64,000 nucleotides of DNA from Pseudo-nitzschia pungens (Eukaryota > Bacillariophyta > Bacillariophyceae > Bacillariales > Bacillariaceae): assembly GCA_037355855.1 (NCBI GenBank), contig CM074759.1, positions 372,001 through 436,000 on the forward strand, read 5' to 3'. This document shows, piece by piece, positions 31,756 through 42,509 of the stretch. The stretch's first letter is position 1. The number at the start of each line of letters is the position of its first letter. The notes below the pieces were generated by a model, which was given only the letters and a program-made list of their open reading frames with translations, was not told the origin of the DNA and made no database searches. A program made the position numbers and the translations under genes.

Positions 31756-33846
31756 CTAGTGCCAAGCTTCAATAAGCTCCTCGTCATCGTCCTCGTCGTC
31801 GTCGGAGTCGTCATGGAAGGCCAAGGTTTCCTTCCTCCACAGGTCCATGTCCTCGGTAGTGGGATTGCACCGCTCTTCCAACAGGCCCTCCATTTCCACC
31901 ACACAAGGGTGGGTGGACACCGACGCCTCTGGCGCCGTGCCCATGCTTCCCATTCCCGTGAGCGATCGACCACCAAACAACCCTCCTCCTCCAAAGGACT
32001 TGTTCCACCTGAAAACTTCCAACTTGGCCTTTTGCAGAAAGCCGTGCGCGGTCAGGCCCATGGTATTGACCTTTGTGGGATCCAGTTGGGGTTGCTCCAG
32101 CAAGAAGCGACAAAAGTCCCGGCGTCTCCGGATGCGGTACGCGTTCTCGGGGTTGGACGCCGAGACAGGGTTGGAGATCTCGTTCAGGGTGCAGACGGCG
32201 ACCATCAGCGGCGTGCATCCATCCGTACCGTACGAGTTGAGCGCTTTGGATCGAAGGCTATCGCGGCCGTGGGTTTCGGACGACAACGACGACGACGAGA
32301 TCGACGACGACGACAAGTGCCCCAGGAGGAGCTCGAGGCAGTGCCTGGAATTGAAAAAGGCGCAGGCGTGAGCCGCACATGAATTGATGATCAACTCGTT
32401 CACGAGTTCGTTCTTGGGTCGCCGCCCGTTCGTCTCCGGCACCCCCTCCCCCACGGCGTCCAGCACCTCGGCAACGCTCTTGGCGAGTTCTTTGTCGTAG
32501 TCTTGGAGAATGGAAGGATTCTTTTCGGTTTCGGCCCTGCGAGCGCGCTCCTCTCGGAAAAAGGCGTGCTTTCGGAAAAAGTCAAAGAATTCTTTCTCCG
32601 CTTTGCTTTGCTCGCGTTCGGGTTGTTTCTCGTGGATGTGGATGTTTCGGGCGTAGTCCGCGGAATGCACCGGCCGGTGGGGAGCGGACTGTATGTTCCC
32701 TTTGTTCTTTTCCGTTTTGTTTTCCTTTTTGCTTTCGTTGGTTTCGTTTTCCTCCTCGTCGTCGTCGATGCACGCGGTTCCGGGGACCGCGTAGAGATAA
32801 AGGGTGGCATTGTCCTGGACTATGTTCCGGTCCGTGATCTGTTGAAAGCCGGCGCGAAAGAACATTCTCGCGTCGTACCGGGTGAGGCCGGCGTTGCGAT
32901 CCACGAGTTCCTTGTGTTTTCGCTTCCTTTCGAGTTCCTCGTTCTCGTTCCCGTTCCCGTTGTCCGTTTCATACCTCGACTCTTTCATTTGAATGCGCCA
33001 GTCCCTGGCTTCCACATCTGTCAGGTGTGGCTGATACCACGGGGTGTACATGGCAACCGACCACTCGTCCTTGAGGAGCGGGATTCCCGTGAGCATCCGG
33101 GCAAGAATGCGAGGACCCACGCTGGATCGAAAGTCGTCGTTCCGGTATTCCTCGGGCAGCACAAAGCTGGAAATGTACAAGAGAAACCTCCGATCGCTCC
33201 AGTGGGCGGCTTGTCTCAGGGCCTGGGCTTTGCAGTGGCCGTCGTTTCTAAAACACTTTTGGGCCAGTTCCAGCAGGTCTCCCTCGATGGCATCGCAGAC
33301 TTCGTAGAAATCTCCACAATCCCTGGGCACGAGAGTCACCTTGATCTCGAGCTCCTTGAGTTCTCTGTGATCCACAAAGACCCTGAATTGCGGCACGCGG
33401 GTGTCGCATTCGCCGATGCGTCCCAACTTGTCGTACTCTTCCAAAAAATCCTTGTCCTGGCGCGAGAATTTCGGTCTTTCTCCCTTGTCTATTTTGCCTC
33501 CTCCGTTTCCGTACGAGTCTTCGTATAATTCTTTGTCTTCGTATTCTTCCAGCTGCCAGAGATTGTCCTGCTTGTATTGTTCGAACGAGTCGACAAGCTC
33601 CACCCTAATGTCCAAACGGTTGCCTTCCAGCAGGGCTCGTTCCCTTCGAAACAGGGGCTTGTCGATGGTCTTCCGGAATCGCTTGCAGGTTCGGCGGAGG
33701 GATGCGTGATCGTCCGCGTTGGCGCGGATCAGGACGCACCGCAACGCGTCGTCGTCCAGCATTCCAAAGGGGGAATCGGAATCGGAAGAAGCCTCGACCT
33801 TTTGCTTCTTGCGAGGGGAGACCTTGGAGTCTTGGTGGTGGCTCAT
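31756..33846 (-). CDS. F-box/ankyrin-like protein
   Basis: Intronless, 696 aa. Residues ~26-75 (FGMLDDDALRCVLIRANADD, then LRRTCKRFRKTI) fit an F-box: a leucine-rich start, an Ala/Asp turn and the usual LR.tCkrfr. helix; such proteins usually recruit substrates to SCF ubiquitin ligases through SKP1. Near the C-terminus GTDGCTPLMVAVCTLNE and FCRFLLEQPQLDPTKVNTMG, followed by LTAHGFLQKAK, look like one or two degenerate ankyrin repeats. The long middle is charged and contains a Lys/Asn/Glu-rich insert (residues ~360-400) with no domain I recognise. The acidic tail (DDSDDDEDDDEE) is typical of this genome's proteins. The F-box assignment is reasonable but not certain. Confidence 0.68.
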   Translation of the reverse strand: MSHHQDSKVSPRKKQKVEASSDSDSPFGMLDDDALRCVLIRANADDHASLRRTCKRFRKTIDKPLFRRERALLEGNRLDIRVELVDSFEQYKQDNLWQLEEYEDKELYEDSYGNGGGKIDKGERPKFSRQDKDFLEEYDKLGRIGECDTRVPQFRVFVDHRELKELEIKVTLVPRDCGDFYEVCDAIEGDLLELAQKCFRNDGHCKAQALRQAAHWSDRRFLLYISSFVLPEEYRNDDFRSSVGPRILARMLTGIPLLKDEWSVAMYTPWYQPHLTDVEARDWRIQMKESRYETDNGNGNENEELERKRKHKELVDRNAGLTRYDARMFFRAGFQQITDRNIVQDNATLYLYAVPGTACIDDDEEENETNESKKENKTEKNKGNIQSAPHRPVHSADYARNIHIHEKQPEREQSKAEKEFFDFFRKHAFFREERARRAETEKNPSILQDYDKELAKSVAEVLDAVGEGVPETNGRRPKNELVNELIINSCAAHACAFFNSRHCLELLLGHLSSSSISSSSLSSETHGRDSLRSKALNSYGTDGCTPLMVAVCTLNEISNPVSASNPENAYRIRRRRDFCRFLLEQPQLDPTKVNTMGLTAHGFLQKAKLEVFRWNKSFGGGGLFGGRSLTGMGSMGTAPEASVSTHPCVVEMEGLLEERCNPTTEDMDLWRKETLAFHDDSDDDEDDDEELIEAWH

Positions 33847-35215
33847 GGTAATGGTGGGTTCTTGCGATTTCCTTTGGTTTCCTTGTTTGCTTGTTGGCGT
33901 TTGCTCTATCGTATATCGTATCGTATCGTATCTTATCGTGTTGTGTTGTGTTGTGATGTGATGTGATGTGATGTATTGTTGTAACGGGCCTCTCCTTGCG
34001 AAAGTGTTTTGATTTCGAGAAGCGTGCCGGTATCATTATTTATTTTGAAAAGGCCAGTTCGCGCAAATTTTTGGAGCGCCGGGATCTTCGATGCTTTTGT
34101 TGAGTTCAGAGGGAGAGATTTCGAGAGGGCTTACTCCTTACCAAACGTGATTGATTGAGTCACGAATAAATATGTTAATATGGTATATATCTACACCTCA
34201 TATGTACAAAAACGAACGACGTACGACGAAGAAGCTGCTAGTTCATATATAGTATTTATACATACAATTAGTACGTATACGTATGACGAAAGTAATCCCC
34301 CGACGTGTGCTACAAAACATGCGGACGTACGGCACTGGTAGTAATTGATACGGTAGGAAAAGAGGTGCGAAGTGATGACTTGTAACAATTTTAATTCATA
34401 ATAGTAACAATAGCAATGATACTGACAATCTCTATATGTCTAGCTACTATTTGTAGAGGTAGCAGGGTGCTTGTCGGGAAAGCAGCAGCCGGCATTTTGC
34501 ACAAAGTTTTTCGGGTCCCCGGAGGAGTGCGATGCCAAAAAGAATGCCAAGGAGAAAGCAACAACAAGAATGACAACGACAGCAACAAATGAGGGACAAC
34601 GACAACAACGACAACAACAATGATGCTTCAGAAGCATCTAGTTCCCAATGAAAACGAAATAGTTTATGTTCTGAGTTCTGGATATCCAAAGAGGAAGGGG
34701 TCACGACCCTTGCCAAGGGTTGTTTGATGGAACGAAACGGAACCGCAACGAGTGGAGGAGGAGCCCGAGATCTTATTGCTTGTCAGCACTCGTAAATGCA
34801 TAGTAGTAGTAGTACCGTACCAGAGAATCGAAATCTGTGCCCAGAGATAGGACCGGCACTCACGCGTAAACTATTTTCACATAAATACGTTGCATGCATC
34901 ATGATATCAAGAAAATAAATTAACTATTATATTGATTCCACGGGAAGAATTCCGATTGGAAACGTGTTAGACCGCGTACCTGTTGTCAGTTCGTGCAGTA
35001 AGGTTACCCGGTACTACGAAGTGCATTCTTTGAACGGTGGAACAAGTGCAACCGTTGGCGTAGCCTAATACCAACAGAATGAGCGCAGACTCACAAAGTG
35101 CAGATTGGTGCGTCCCATTCCGTTCCATTCCTTTGTGTCTCGTCTATTGTATCGATCGTATATGTTTCGTATTTGTTTCGTTTCGATTCGTTTCGTTTCG
35201 TTTCGTTTCGTTTGT
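33847..35215. other. Intergenic region
   Basis: No gene supported. CGTAT and TGTGA pentamer runs occur at about 33908-33975, just upstream of the F-box gene, and a (GTTTC)n run at about 35166-35214, at the 3' end of the C2H2 gene. Confidence 0.5.
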
Positions 35216-36943
35216 TCAGTCGCCTCCGTCTCCTCCCTTGTAGCCCCCGGTCTTCTTGCTGCCCCCGGCCTCTCCGCGCCGCTTTTGCTGCGACTTTTTG
35301 GACGTCTTCTTGCCGATCTTGGCCCCGCCCCCGGCCAGCCTGGCGTTCTCCGCCCTGGCCGCCATCCGGGAGGCCTGCAACCGCGCCCCCTGCGACGAGT
35401 GCCGGGCCATCATGCCCTTGTGGCGTCCGAACTGCATCGACCGGGCCATCTGCATGTGGTAGTGGCTCCCGGCGTGGTGGACGTTGGCCCGGAACCGCGC
35501 GTTGTCGGCCGGGTCCTGCTTGTGGATGTACTGGGCCGGGAGTGCCTTGGAGTTGCCCCCGGCGAGGGCGAATTCCCGGGCCACCAGCTCGCAGTGCTTC
35601 TTGTGCCTCCGGTAGGCCTCGAGGCGCTGCTGGAGCGTGTCGATGCTCGATTCCAGCACCTGCTGGAGGAGCGTCTTGCCCATGGCGATGGCGTCGAGGG
35701 GATCGTAGGAGTCGCCGGGGGCCCGCGTCGCCGGGGCGATGCCCCTGGAAGCCAGGTTCTTGCGGAGCCGGTGCTTGACCGAGACCAGGCGCTGCTCGTT
35801 CGCGTCGTAATCGTCCGGATCGTAGGTTTCGTGAAAGGGGAGGGGGACCGCGAGTTCTTTGCCGTCGTCGCCCTCCTTCCGTTGGGCGTCGAGCTCTTCC
35901 TGCAAAAGCTGGTTCTGGCGAATGAGCTCGTCGAAATCAATGTCGCTTTCGTCGTCTTCGTCGTCTTCGTCACTGGCGTCTTCGACCTTCGGGGGTGCTG
36001 CCCGGGGCTTGCGAGTTTCGTCTCCGTCGTCGCCATCGTCATCGCCATCGTCATCGCTGTCTTCTTCCTCCGAGCTGCTGCTGTCGTCCCCAAATCCGGC
36101 GGCAAATCCCGCAAACGCGTTTCTGGACCGGGAGGGTGCCGCGTAGTACTCGTCGTCGTCCGATTCGGATTCCGATCTTTCCTCGCTGTTGTTGTCGTCG
36201 TCAGAATCGTTGCTGTTGTTGTTGTTGCTGCTGCTGCTGCTGCCCCCACCGGAATTCGGTTTCGGCGACGATGGTTTCGTTTTCGTTCCGTTTCTATTGC
36301 TATCTTCCTCCTCGTCTTCCTCCTCGTCGTCGTCGTCGTCATCGTCGTTGTAGACCTGTTTTTCGTTGCCGTTTTCTCCCCTCAACTCGATGTGGGTCAC
36401 CAGCAATCCCAGGTCCTCGTAGATGCGACACTTGCGCTTGTGTTTCTTGCTGTGGATGTGGTTCAAGAACTGGTTCTTGGTGGCGTACCGCTTGTCGCAG
36501 CACTCGCAAATAAAGACAAAGTATTCCAGCGGGGGTTCCGCTTCCTCCGGTTCCGATTCCTCGTCGTCTTCTTGTTGCTGTTGCTTCCGCAGCTCCTCCT
36601 GCTGCTTGCGATACTCCTCTTCTTGCGCCCTGCGGACGCGCTCCTCCTCCTCCCGCTGCTCCCGCAGCATGCGCTTGCGCAGATCGTTCCGCAGGTGCTT
36701 CTTGGAGCGCTTCTTGACGTTGAACCGGGTGTACTCCGGTTCCGGTTCGTATCCCACCTCGTACTCCCCGTGTCCCTCGACCGGGGCGATGTTGTTGCTC
36801 AGCTTGAGCGCGGCCTCCGCCTCGGCGGCGGCGGCCGCCTCGCGCAATCGCTGCTTGCGGGCCTGGGCTTCCTGCTTGGCCTTCAGGCGGTCCTTTTTGC
36901 TCTTAGAGGCGTGGTTGTGGTTCTCTTTTTGGCAGTGCGGCAT
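35216..36943 (-). CDS. C2H2 (JJJ1/DNAJC21-type) zinc-finger protein
   Basis: Intronless, 575 aa. A Lys/Arg/Glu-rich coiled coil (residues ~10-125, with LRNDLRKRMLREQREEEERV) leads to one JAZ-type C2H2 finger, Cys146, Cys149, His162 and His168 (CECCDKRYATKNQFLNHIHS, then KKH), the type found in JJJ1/DNAJC21 cytosolic and nucleolar 60S biogenesis factors. No J domain is present in this chain. A long Asp/Glu/Ser insert follows, then a conserved-looking C-terminal region (HRLRKNLASRGIAPATRAPG through RMAARAENARLAGG) and a Lys/Gly-rich tail. Ribosome-biogenesis involvement is a guess from the finger and charge pattern only. Confidence 0.72.
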   Translation of the reverse strand: MPHCQKENHNHASKSKKDRLKAKQEAQARKQRLREAAAAAEAEAALKLSNNIAPVEGHGEYEVGYEPEPEYTRFNVKKRSKKHLRNDLRKRMLREQREEEERVRRAQEEEYRKQQEELRKQQQQEDDEESEPEEAEPPLEYFVFICECCDKRYATKNQFLNHIHSKKHKRKCRIYEDLGLLVTHIELRGENGNEKQVYNDDDDDDDEEEDEEEDSNRNGTKTKPSSPKPNSGGGSSSSSNNNNSNDSDDDNNSEERSESESDDDEYYAAPSRSRNAFAGFAAGFGDDSSSSEEEDSDDDGDDDGDDGDETRKPRAAPPKVEDASDEDDEDDESDIDFDELIRQNQLLQEELDAQRKEGDDGKELAVPLPFHETYDPDDYDANEQRLVSVKHRLRKNLASRGIAPATRAPGDSYDPLDAIAMGKTLLQQVLESSIDTLQQRLEAYRRHKKHCELVAREFALAGGNSKALPAQYIHKQDPADNARFRANVHHAGSHYHMQMARSMQFGRHKGMMARHSSQGARLQASRMAARAENARLAGGGAKIGKKTSKKSQQKRRGEAGGSKKTGGYKGGDGGD

Positions 36944-38137
36944 GGTTGTGAGTTGTTGATTGATGGACTTGCCGAGTTGCTGATTGACTTGCCGAGTTGT
37001 TGATTGAGTTGTTGATTGATAGTATAGTGTTGTGCTGTGTTGTGTAGAATCCGATCCGATCCGATCAAGCCGATGCCTACCGGTAACCTTACCGCTGCAA
37101 CCGAGGTATGTTTTGGGTTTGGTTGTGGCAGGCAGCTACTGTAGGTGCAGTTGGTGCCGCTGTTCCTGTTGCTGTTCCTGTTGTTGGGATACAGCTGTAA
37201 GAGCGCGTTACTGTACCGTATTGGAGATAAGTTGTGACTGGTGATTGTTGGGGTGAGAGGTGACACCGATCACTAATCACCAATCACCGATCACCGATTG
37301 GATTGGTCTGGACATGCGATAAACCTTACGTACACAGAGAAGATGACGATAGAAAAAAAAGTAAAGGGTCTCATTCAACACCGCTCTCGTTGCAACTCGA
37401 TGGTTCGAAAGTGCTCCGGATAGGGGATGGCAAATAATAATGTAGAATTCCTCCACCCCCTCTTTCCTTCGGAGCAACACACCCACCTACCGGTACCATG
37501 TTCTAGTTCTAGTAAGGTTACCTTACTACTGGTAAGTAAGTCCTATTAGCACTGATACGGTCTGGATACGGTAACCTTTCGTTCTTAAGCCCATGTGACT
37601 GGATGCCGAGTTTTGCATACCTCCATATTTCTAACCTTAGTAAAGGAACAACAGTGAGTGGGAGGTGGTGATCCTTGCCATGGCAATGCCATGGCTCGTA
37701 CGGTAACCTTAGTAATTAAACCTTACCTGTACATGTACCGTAGTTTGACGAAAAGAGGCATTTTTCATTCTTCACCGGTCCTTGTATCCCATCCATCTCC
37801 TAACTTACCGGTATCTCCTCTTGCAACTCGTTCCGACGACACCGTGCCGTGCCGCGCCGCGCCGTGCTCTTCCATCCGCTGCCATTCCGTTTTGCGTCAT
37901 CGAACAAAGCATCGTGCGAACGGGCAAACACGAAAACAACCGAAACCAATCGGTGAATGGGAATCAAGACTGGGGAAATCAGTTGAATTGAATCGAATCG
38001 AGAACGAATTGAATTGATTCGAATTGATTCGAATTGATTCGAATTGAATTGAATTGAATCGGATCGAGAACGAATTCGATCATAGCAACGCAACGCAACG
38101 CAACGCAACGCAACACGCATACAATCGCACATCCGAT
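36944..38137. other. Divergent intergenic region
   Basis: Upstream DNA of the C2H2 gene (minus) and the parvulin gene (plus). GTAAGGTTAC words: 37083-37092 (GTAACCTTAC), 37512-37526 and 37703-37711. A (GAATT)n-like run lies at about 37984-38060 and a (CAACG)n run at about 38088-38112, just upstream of the parvulin ATG. No gene seen. Confidence 0.5.
37984..38112. repeat. GAATT and CAACG microsatellites
   Basis: Imperfect GAATT/GATTC pentamer repeats from 37984 to about 38060, then six CAACG units at about 38088-38112, 25 bp before the parvulin start codon. Confidence 0.75.
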
Positions 38138-38836
38138 ATGACCGAATCATCGAGACGACCGCTCCCGCAATCCCGGAAGCACCGCAGGAGACAAGCATCC
38201 TTTGGCAGAAGCACATGGATGACAACGACAACAACCATGACAATGACGACACTGTTCTGGTTGCTTCTGACCATCACCGCCGCTGCCGCAAGCGCCCGAG
38301 ATGCCGGCGCGTTTCGGGCGGCCTCCAAGCCTTGGTTTTTCAAGGAATTCTTGCTCCTGGAGCTCCCCCCCGACGTCCACCGCGCGATCGTCGATCTGTT
38401 CGAAAGCGGCTCGGGGCGTCCGGACTGGGCGAATCGGATCCCCATCCAGTGGCACGCCTCCCCGTGCACGCTGCTCCTGCTGGCGCTGCTGGTGGCCAAT
38501 CTCCACTCGTGGATTTCCTACCACCTGTCGGGATCGTGGGTCGAGGCCTCCCACATCTTGGTCAAGGACACGTCCCCCAAGACCCTCAAGGCGCTGGTCG
38601 GTCTCCGGGAGACCCTCGGGACCGACGCCAAGACCTTTGGACTGACGGCGCAGCAGTATTCCCAGTGCCCGTCGGCGGCCCAGAAGGGATTCCTGGGGCG
38701 CTTCGGGAAGAGCGTCATGGCGCCGGCCTTTGACGAGGTCTGCTTCGATCCGGAGACCCCCCTCCGGACCACCCTGGGGCCGATCCGGACGCAGTTCGGC
38801 TACCATCTCATCTACGTCCGGGATCGGAAGCTGTGA
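38138..38836 (+). CDS. Parvulin-type peptidyl-prolyl isomerase, membrane-anchored
   Basis: Intronless, 232 aa from the first ATG (38138). The C-terminal ~95 residues are a parvulin/rotamase domain: ASHILVKDTSP at the start, then FGLTAQQYSQCPSAAQKGFL, GRFGKSVMAPAFDEVCFD and FGYHLIYVRDRKL, with the family's His, Cys and C-terminal His conserved. It catalyses cis-trans isomerisation of peptidyl-prolyl bonds. Before it are two hydrophobic segments: TTLFWLLLTITAAAASARDAGA followed by FRAA, which fits a signal peptide with a Phe-containing plastid motif, and PCTLLLLALLVANLHSWISY, a likely membrane helix placed just before the catalytic domain. A plastid or secretory membrane location is inferred. 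The Met before TTTTTMTM is an alternative start. It is convergent with HSF gene 2. Confidence 0.85.
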   Translation: MTESSRRPLPQSRKHRRRQASFGRSTWMTTTTTMTMTTLFWLLLTITAAAASARDAGAFRAASKPWFFKEFLLLELPPDVHRAIVDLFESGSGRPDWANRIPIQWHASPCTLLLLALLVANLHSWISYHLSGSWVEASHILVKDTSPKTLKALVGLRETLGTDAKTFGLTAQQYSQCPSAAQKGFLGRFGKSVMAPAFDEVCFDPETPLRTTLGPIRTQFGYHLIYVRDRKL

Positions 38837-40254
38837 AAGAACGGAATCGAATGGAGTGGAATTCAATGGAATTCAATGGAATTCAATGGAATGGAATTCA
38901 ATGGTTTATTTGTTTTTTTTCAATGGGTTGGGTATGCTTTGCCTTGCCTTGCCTTGCCGTTGGTTGGCTATATAGGGATCCATTCAAACCGTGTCTCTGA
39001 GCTAACACACAAGCACACACACACACACACACACACACATGGGTTGTGAATGAGTATCGTAGCAACAAAACTCACCGAATGAATACAATAATTGATAATA
39101 GAAGCAAAAACTTACAGATCCTCCTACACAACGCCGACATGCTTTAGAAGCAACACCATACCGAATCGCGAGCATACTCTTGACAAGCAACAGATAATGG
39201 GCCACAACAATCGGCAATCCAAATAAAATGTAACATACTATTATAGCAATAGTATTATCGTGATTGTTGTTTCGAAGTCGATGGCCGTGCGGGTCACCGC
39301 ATGGGCTCGGAGGAACCGAATTCTCGAGTCTCTAGTCATCTACGTATTGGACGCTCGATGCCCAATGCCCAAAGCGTGCCGGACGAAGCAGTCCAGAGAG
39401 TGGAACGAAGAATGGTCCAAACGAATCGAATGGAAACCGGGAGCCTGAATTCGTCTTTGAAAATAATGGAGATGGAATCCGTAACAACAATCCGAACGAA
39501 GATCACAGCGACCGACTGACTCTATCGGGTGCGAACCAAACCCAACAACGAGAGCAACTTCAGATACAGCACTTCCATATTGACGAGGAATCAAATCCTC
39601 CGACTCACTCCACCAAAACCACAGATTCATACAGTCATTCAAACGAAACGAAACGAAACGAAACGAATCGAACCGCCGAGATACGATCAAACAGGCGGAT
39701 GCCCCGCATGTCCAATGGCGACAACGAGGAAGAATGAGTCCGTCCGAACAAAGCACCGGAGGAGTGGAAGAATCCGGGAAAAAATGCGCGAGAGGAAAAC
39801 GATGCGATTGTTATTGTTGTCATTCGATTATTGCTTCGTATTATTTTGGAGACGAAGACGAACACAAAAAGCAAGCAACAGACAAGACCCGCACGGTCAC
39901 GAATAAATACTTCATGTGATCATCGATCAACGAACGAAACAGAACTAAACGCACGGCACATGCCGGCCCTCTTGTGCATCAAAAACGAAAGAAACGAGGA
40001 ACAAAGAAATCATTCATGAACGGATCAATATAGGCGAAGAAGAAATCAGTATGATAATGAATACGCGATAAACGTAAATACGAATGTGTGAATCGATGAA
40101 TGAATTTTCCCTTCTATAGTTGTGATTATTAGTTGTTACAATACTGTTTCAAAAGAGATTGTACAAGGCAGACAGAGTGGCATCGTATGTACTCGGTGGA
40201 TGGAATAAATACAAACGGACAATAGGAATAATACTGATGGTACTGTAATCTTCC
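38837..40254. other. Convergent intergenic region
   Basis: 3' flanks of parvulin and HSF gene 2. Ten-bp GGAATTCAAT units repeat at about 38858-38910, a (CA)n run lies at 39014-39040, and (GAAAC)n near 39642-39668. No gene supported. Confidence 0.5.
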
Positions 40255-42509
40255 CTACACGGCCACGGCATTCCCACCGTCCGCGGTCGAAGGACCCGCA
40301 ACAGTTCCTGCCACGGCTCCCGGTGGAGTCGCTCTCGCGGATGCAATGTGGGTATTGACACCGACACCGGAATTGGCATTGACAGTGGCATTGGCAGAAG
40401 CAGCCACCATGTGGTTGGCAATCGCCGGACCCGGAGCGGTGGCCGTGCCGGGTGGTGGAGGAGGGAGTCCCGCGACTGCCGCTGCAGCCGGTGGCGGCGG
40501 TTGGTGGCGTTCCAGGGCCGTCTTTCGCGCCAAAAACTCCGCGTAATTCGCATTTGCGTTGGCGGTTGCGTTGGCGCTGGTAGCCCCTCCTCCCGTTGGT
40601 CCCGCCGCAAGCGGTTGGTGCTGGAGGTGCTGGTGGTGGGTGGGAGCCGCCGCAACCGGAAACGTTCCGGCCGGGGGAGCCCGCCCCGGTGGAGCCGGCG
40701 CCGGCCTCAGGGGCTGCGGCTGCGGCGGCGGCGCGGGGACCATGGCAGCCGCGGCCGGATGCGGGGCCGGCGCCGCCATGTTCATGTTCATGTTCATGCC
40801 CATTCCCATGGTGGCGGCGTGCTGCTGCGCCTGGAGTGCCGCCGCCGCGGCCACCTGCGCGGTCAGGACGACGTTCACGGCCGGATTCTGCAGCGCCGCG
40901 GCGCAAAAGGCCGGGTGGAGGGAGGCGGCGGCGGCCGCGGCGTTCATGGTGGCAAACTGGTTCATGGCCGCCAGAGCGTACGGATTGGTGGCGAGCGCCG
41001 CCGCCGCGGTGGGGGCCATGGGCATGCCCAGTCCGGGGACGGCCATGGGTGCGGTCGCTGCCGCGGCTGCTGCTCCCGGGATCATGGCCAGCATGTTGTA
41101 GGGCTGCTGCTGGTGCTGTTGGTGCTGGACTTGTGGTTGCTGCTGGCCTTGGTGCTGCAGCGGAGCGGCCGGGGTGATCGACGATCCGGGTGGTTGCTGC
41201 GACAGCTGCTGATGCTGGGGTTGCTGCTGCTGGGTCGCAAAGGACGACAGCGCGGCCCGCTTTGCGGCGGCGGCTGCGGCAGCTTGCGCCGCAGCGGGGG
41301 TCCGGGGATTGCTCTGGCCCTTGATCTTGACGCGGGTCCTGAACGAGCACCGGTACGACGAATCCGTTGGGAAGGGAAAGACGAGAGCGTGAGAAAAAAA
41401 AGCCAGTGGACCGGGTACAGAGTAGATTGACTCTACCAATCACAAAAACCAACCAAAAACGCAAGCCGAAGCAAAAGAACAAACCAAACAAAACCAAACC
41501 AAACCAAACCAACCGAGCCCTACTCCACTGAATTCGATTCGACTCGATTCGATTCGATTCGACTCAACTCGACTCACATGTTGTGGCACAGCTCCGGATG
41601 ACCCTTGACAAAATACTGGTGGTAACAGGCCCCCCGGTCCGGTCCCTTGGCCACGCTCTCGAATCCCCAGAGATTGAGGCTCCTCTGAAAGGTCTTGTAC
41701 TTCTGGCTGGCAAAGTACCCCGGCATGATTTCCTCGCAGAACAATTCCTTGTTGTGGACCTTGAATCCGTTTCCTCCCGGCAGCCACGAGATGATGTTGG
41801 TCTTGCCGTTGGTTTCCGCCAGGTGCAGCATCTCGTGGAGCTTCCAGGGGAATTGCAGGAGCTGGCCGCCACCGCCGCTGCCGGTGGCGCCTCCGGTGGC
41901 GCGGAGGGTTCCGGGGGCGGCTCCCACCACCGACGACGAGTGGCCGTTCTTGGGATGCTGCATGGCGTTGCTGGCGGTGATCCCTCCCGGAATCAGCTTG
42001 GGCAGCTTGTGCTGGTGTTGGAATCGCTGGTGTTGGATGTGGAGTTGTTGCTGTTGTTGCTGTTGTTGTTGCTGTTGTTGCTGGATTTGGAGTTGTTGTT
42101 GCACCACCAGAGCGCTGGGTGGCGCAATCGCCGGAGGCGCGGAAGTCGTTGTTGCGGGAACGGAAGCAAGGGGAGGAATCGGGACGAGGGGAGCGGAACT
42201 AGCGGGCAATGACGCGGTTGCGGTTGCGGAGGAAGAGGATTGGTTGGCGGCATGTAAGTGTTCCGCCTTGAGGGTTCCGATTCCGTTTGGGGGCAGTGTG
42301 GCTGGCCCGATTGCATAGAGATGCTGCTGCTGCTGCTGCTGTTGCTGTGGCTGCTGTTGCTGTGTTTCGAGTTTGATCGCGATGGGGTGGTTGGGTGCTG
42401 CTGCACCTGCAGCCGCTGAGGCCCCCCCGCCGTATGTCGTGGGAGCCGGGGGGTCGACTCTTGCGACGGGATTACCTGTCATGGCGCCAGTGGCAGCCAA
42501 GGAAGTCAT
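40255..42509 (-). CDS. Heat shock transcription factor (HSF) family protein, Gln/Ala-rich
   Basis: Two exons, 42509-41578 and 41338-40255 (intron GTGAGT...CAG, 239 bp), sum to 2016 nt, giving 671 aa. The HSF domain spans residues ~219-305: LLQFPWKLHEMLHLAE, NIISWLPGGNGFKVHN and FASQKYKTFQRSLNLWGFES, followed by GACYHQYFVKGHPELC, which is the family's full winged helix. Exon 2 begins TRVKIKGQ, the segment that usually closes the domain. The N-terminal 215 residues are Gln- and Pro/Ala-rich with long CAG/CAA runs; the C-terminal 350 residues are Ala/Pro/Met-rich with AAAAA blocks. These look like transactivation-type disordered regions. It is in a different subclass from the Asn/Ser-rich HSF at 3657. 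The ATG at 42507-42509 is the first in frame. Confidence 0.92.

Noticed and set aside
35105..37003. 632-codon plus-strand open frame opposite the C2H2 gene
   Set aside because: Val/Leu-rich composition is the antisense of Asp/Glu/Lys-rich coding DNA. The minus strand has the zinc finger.
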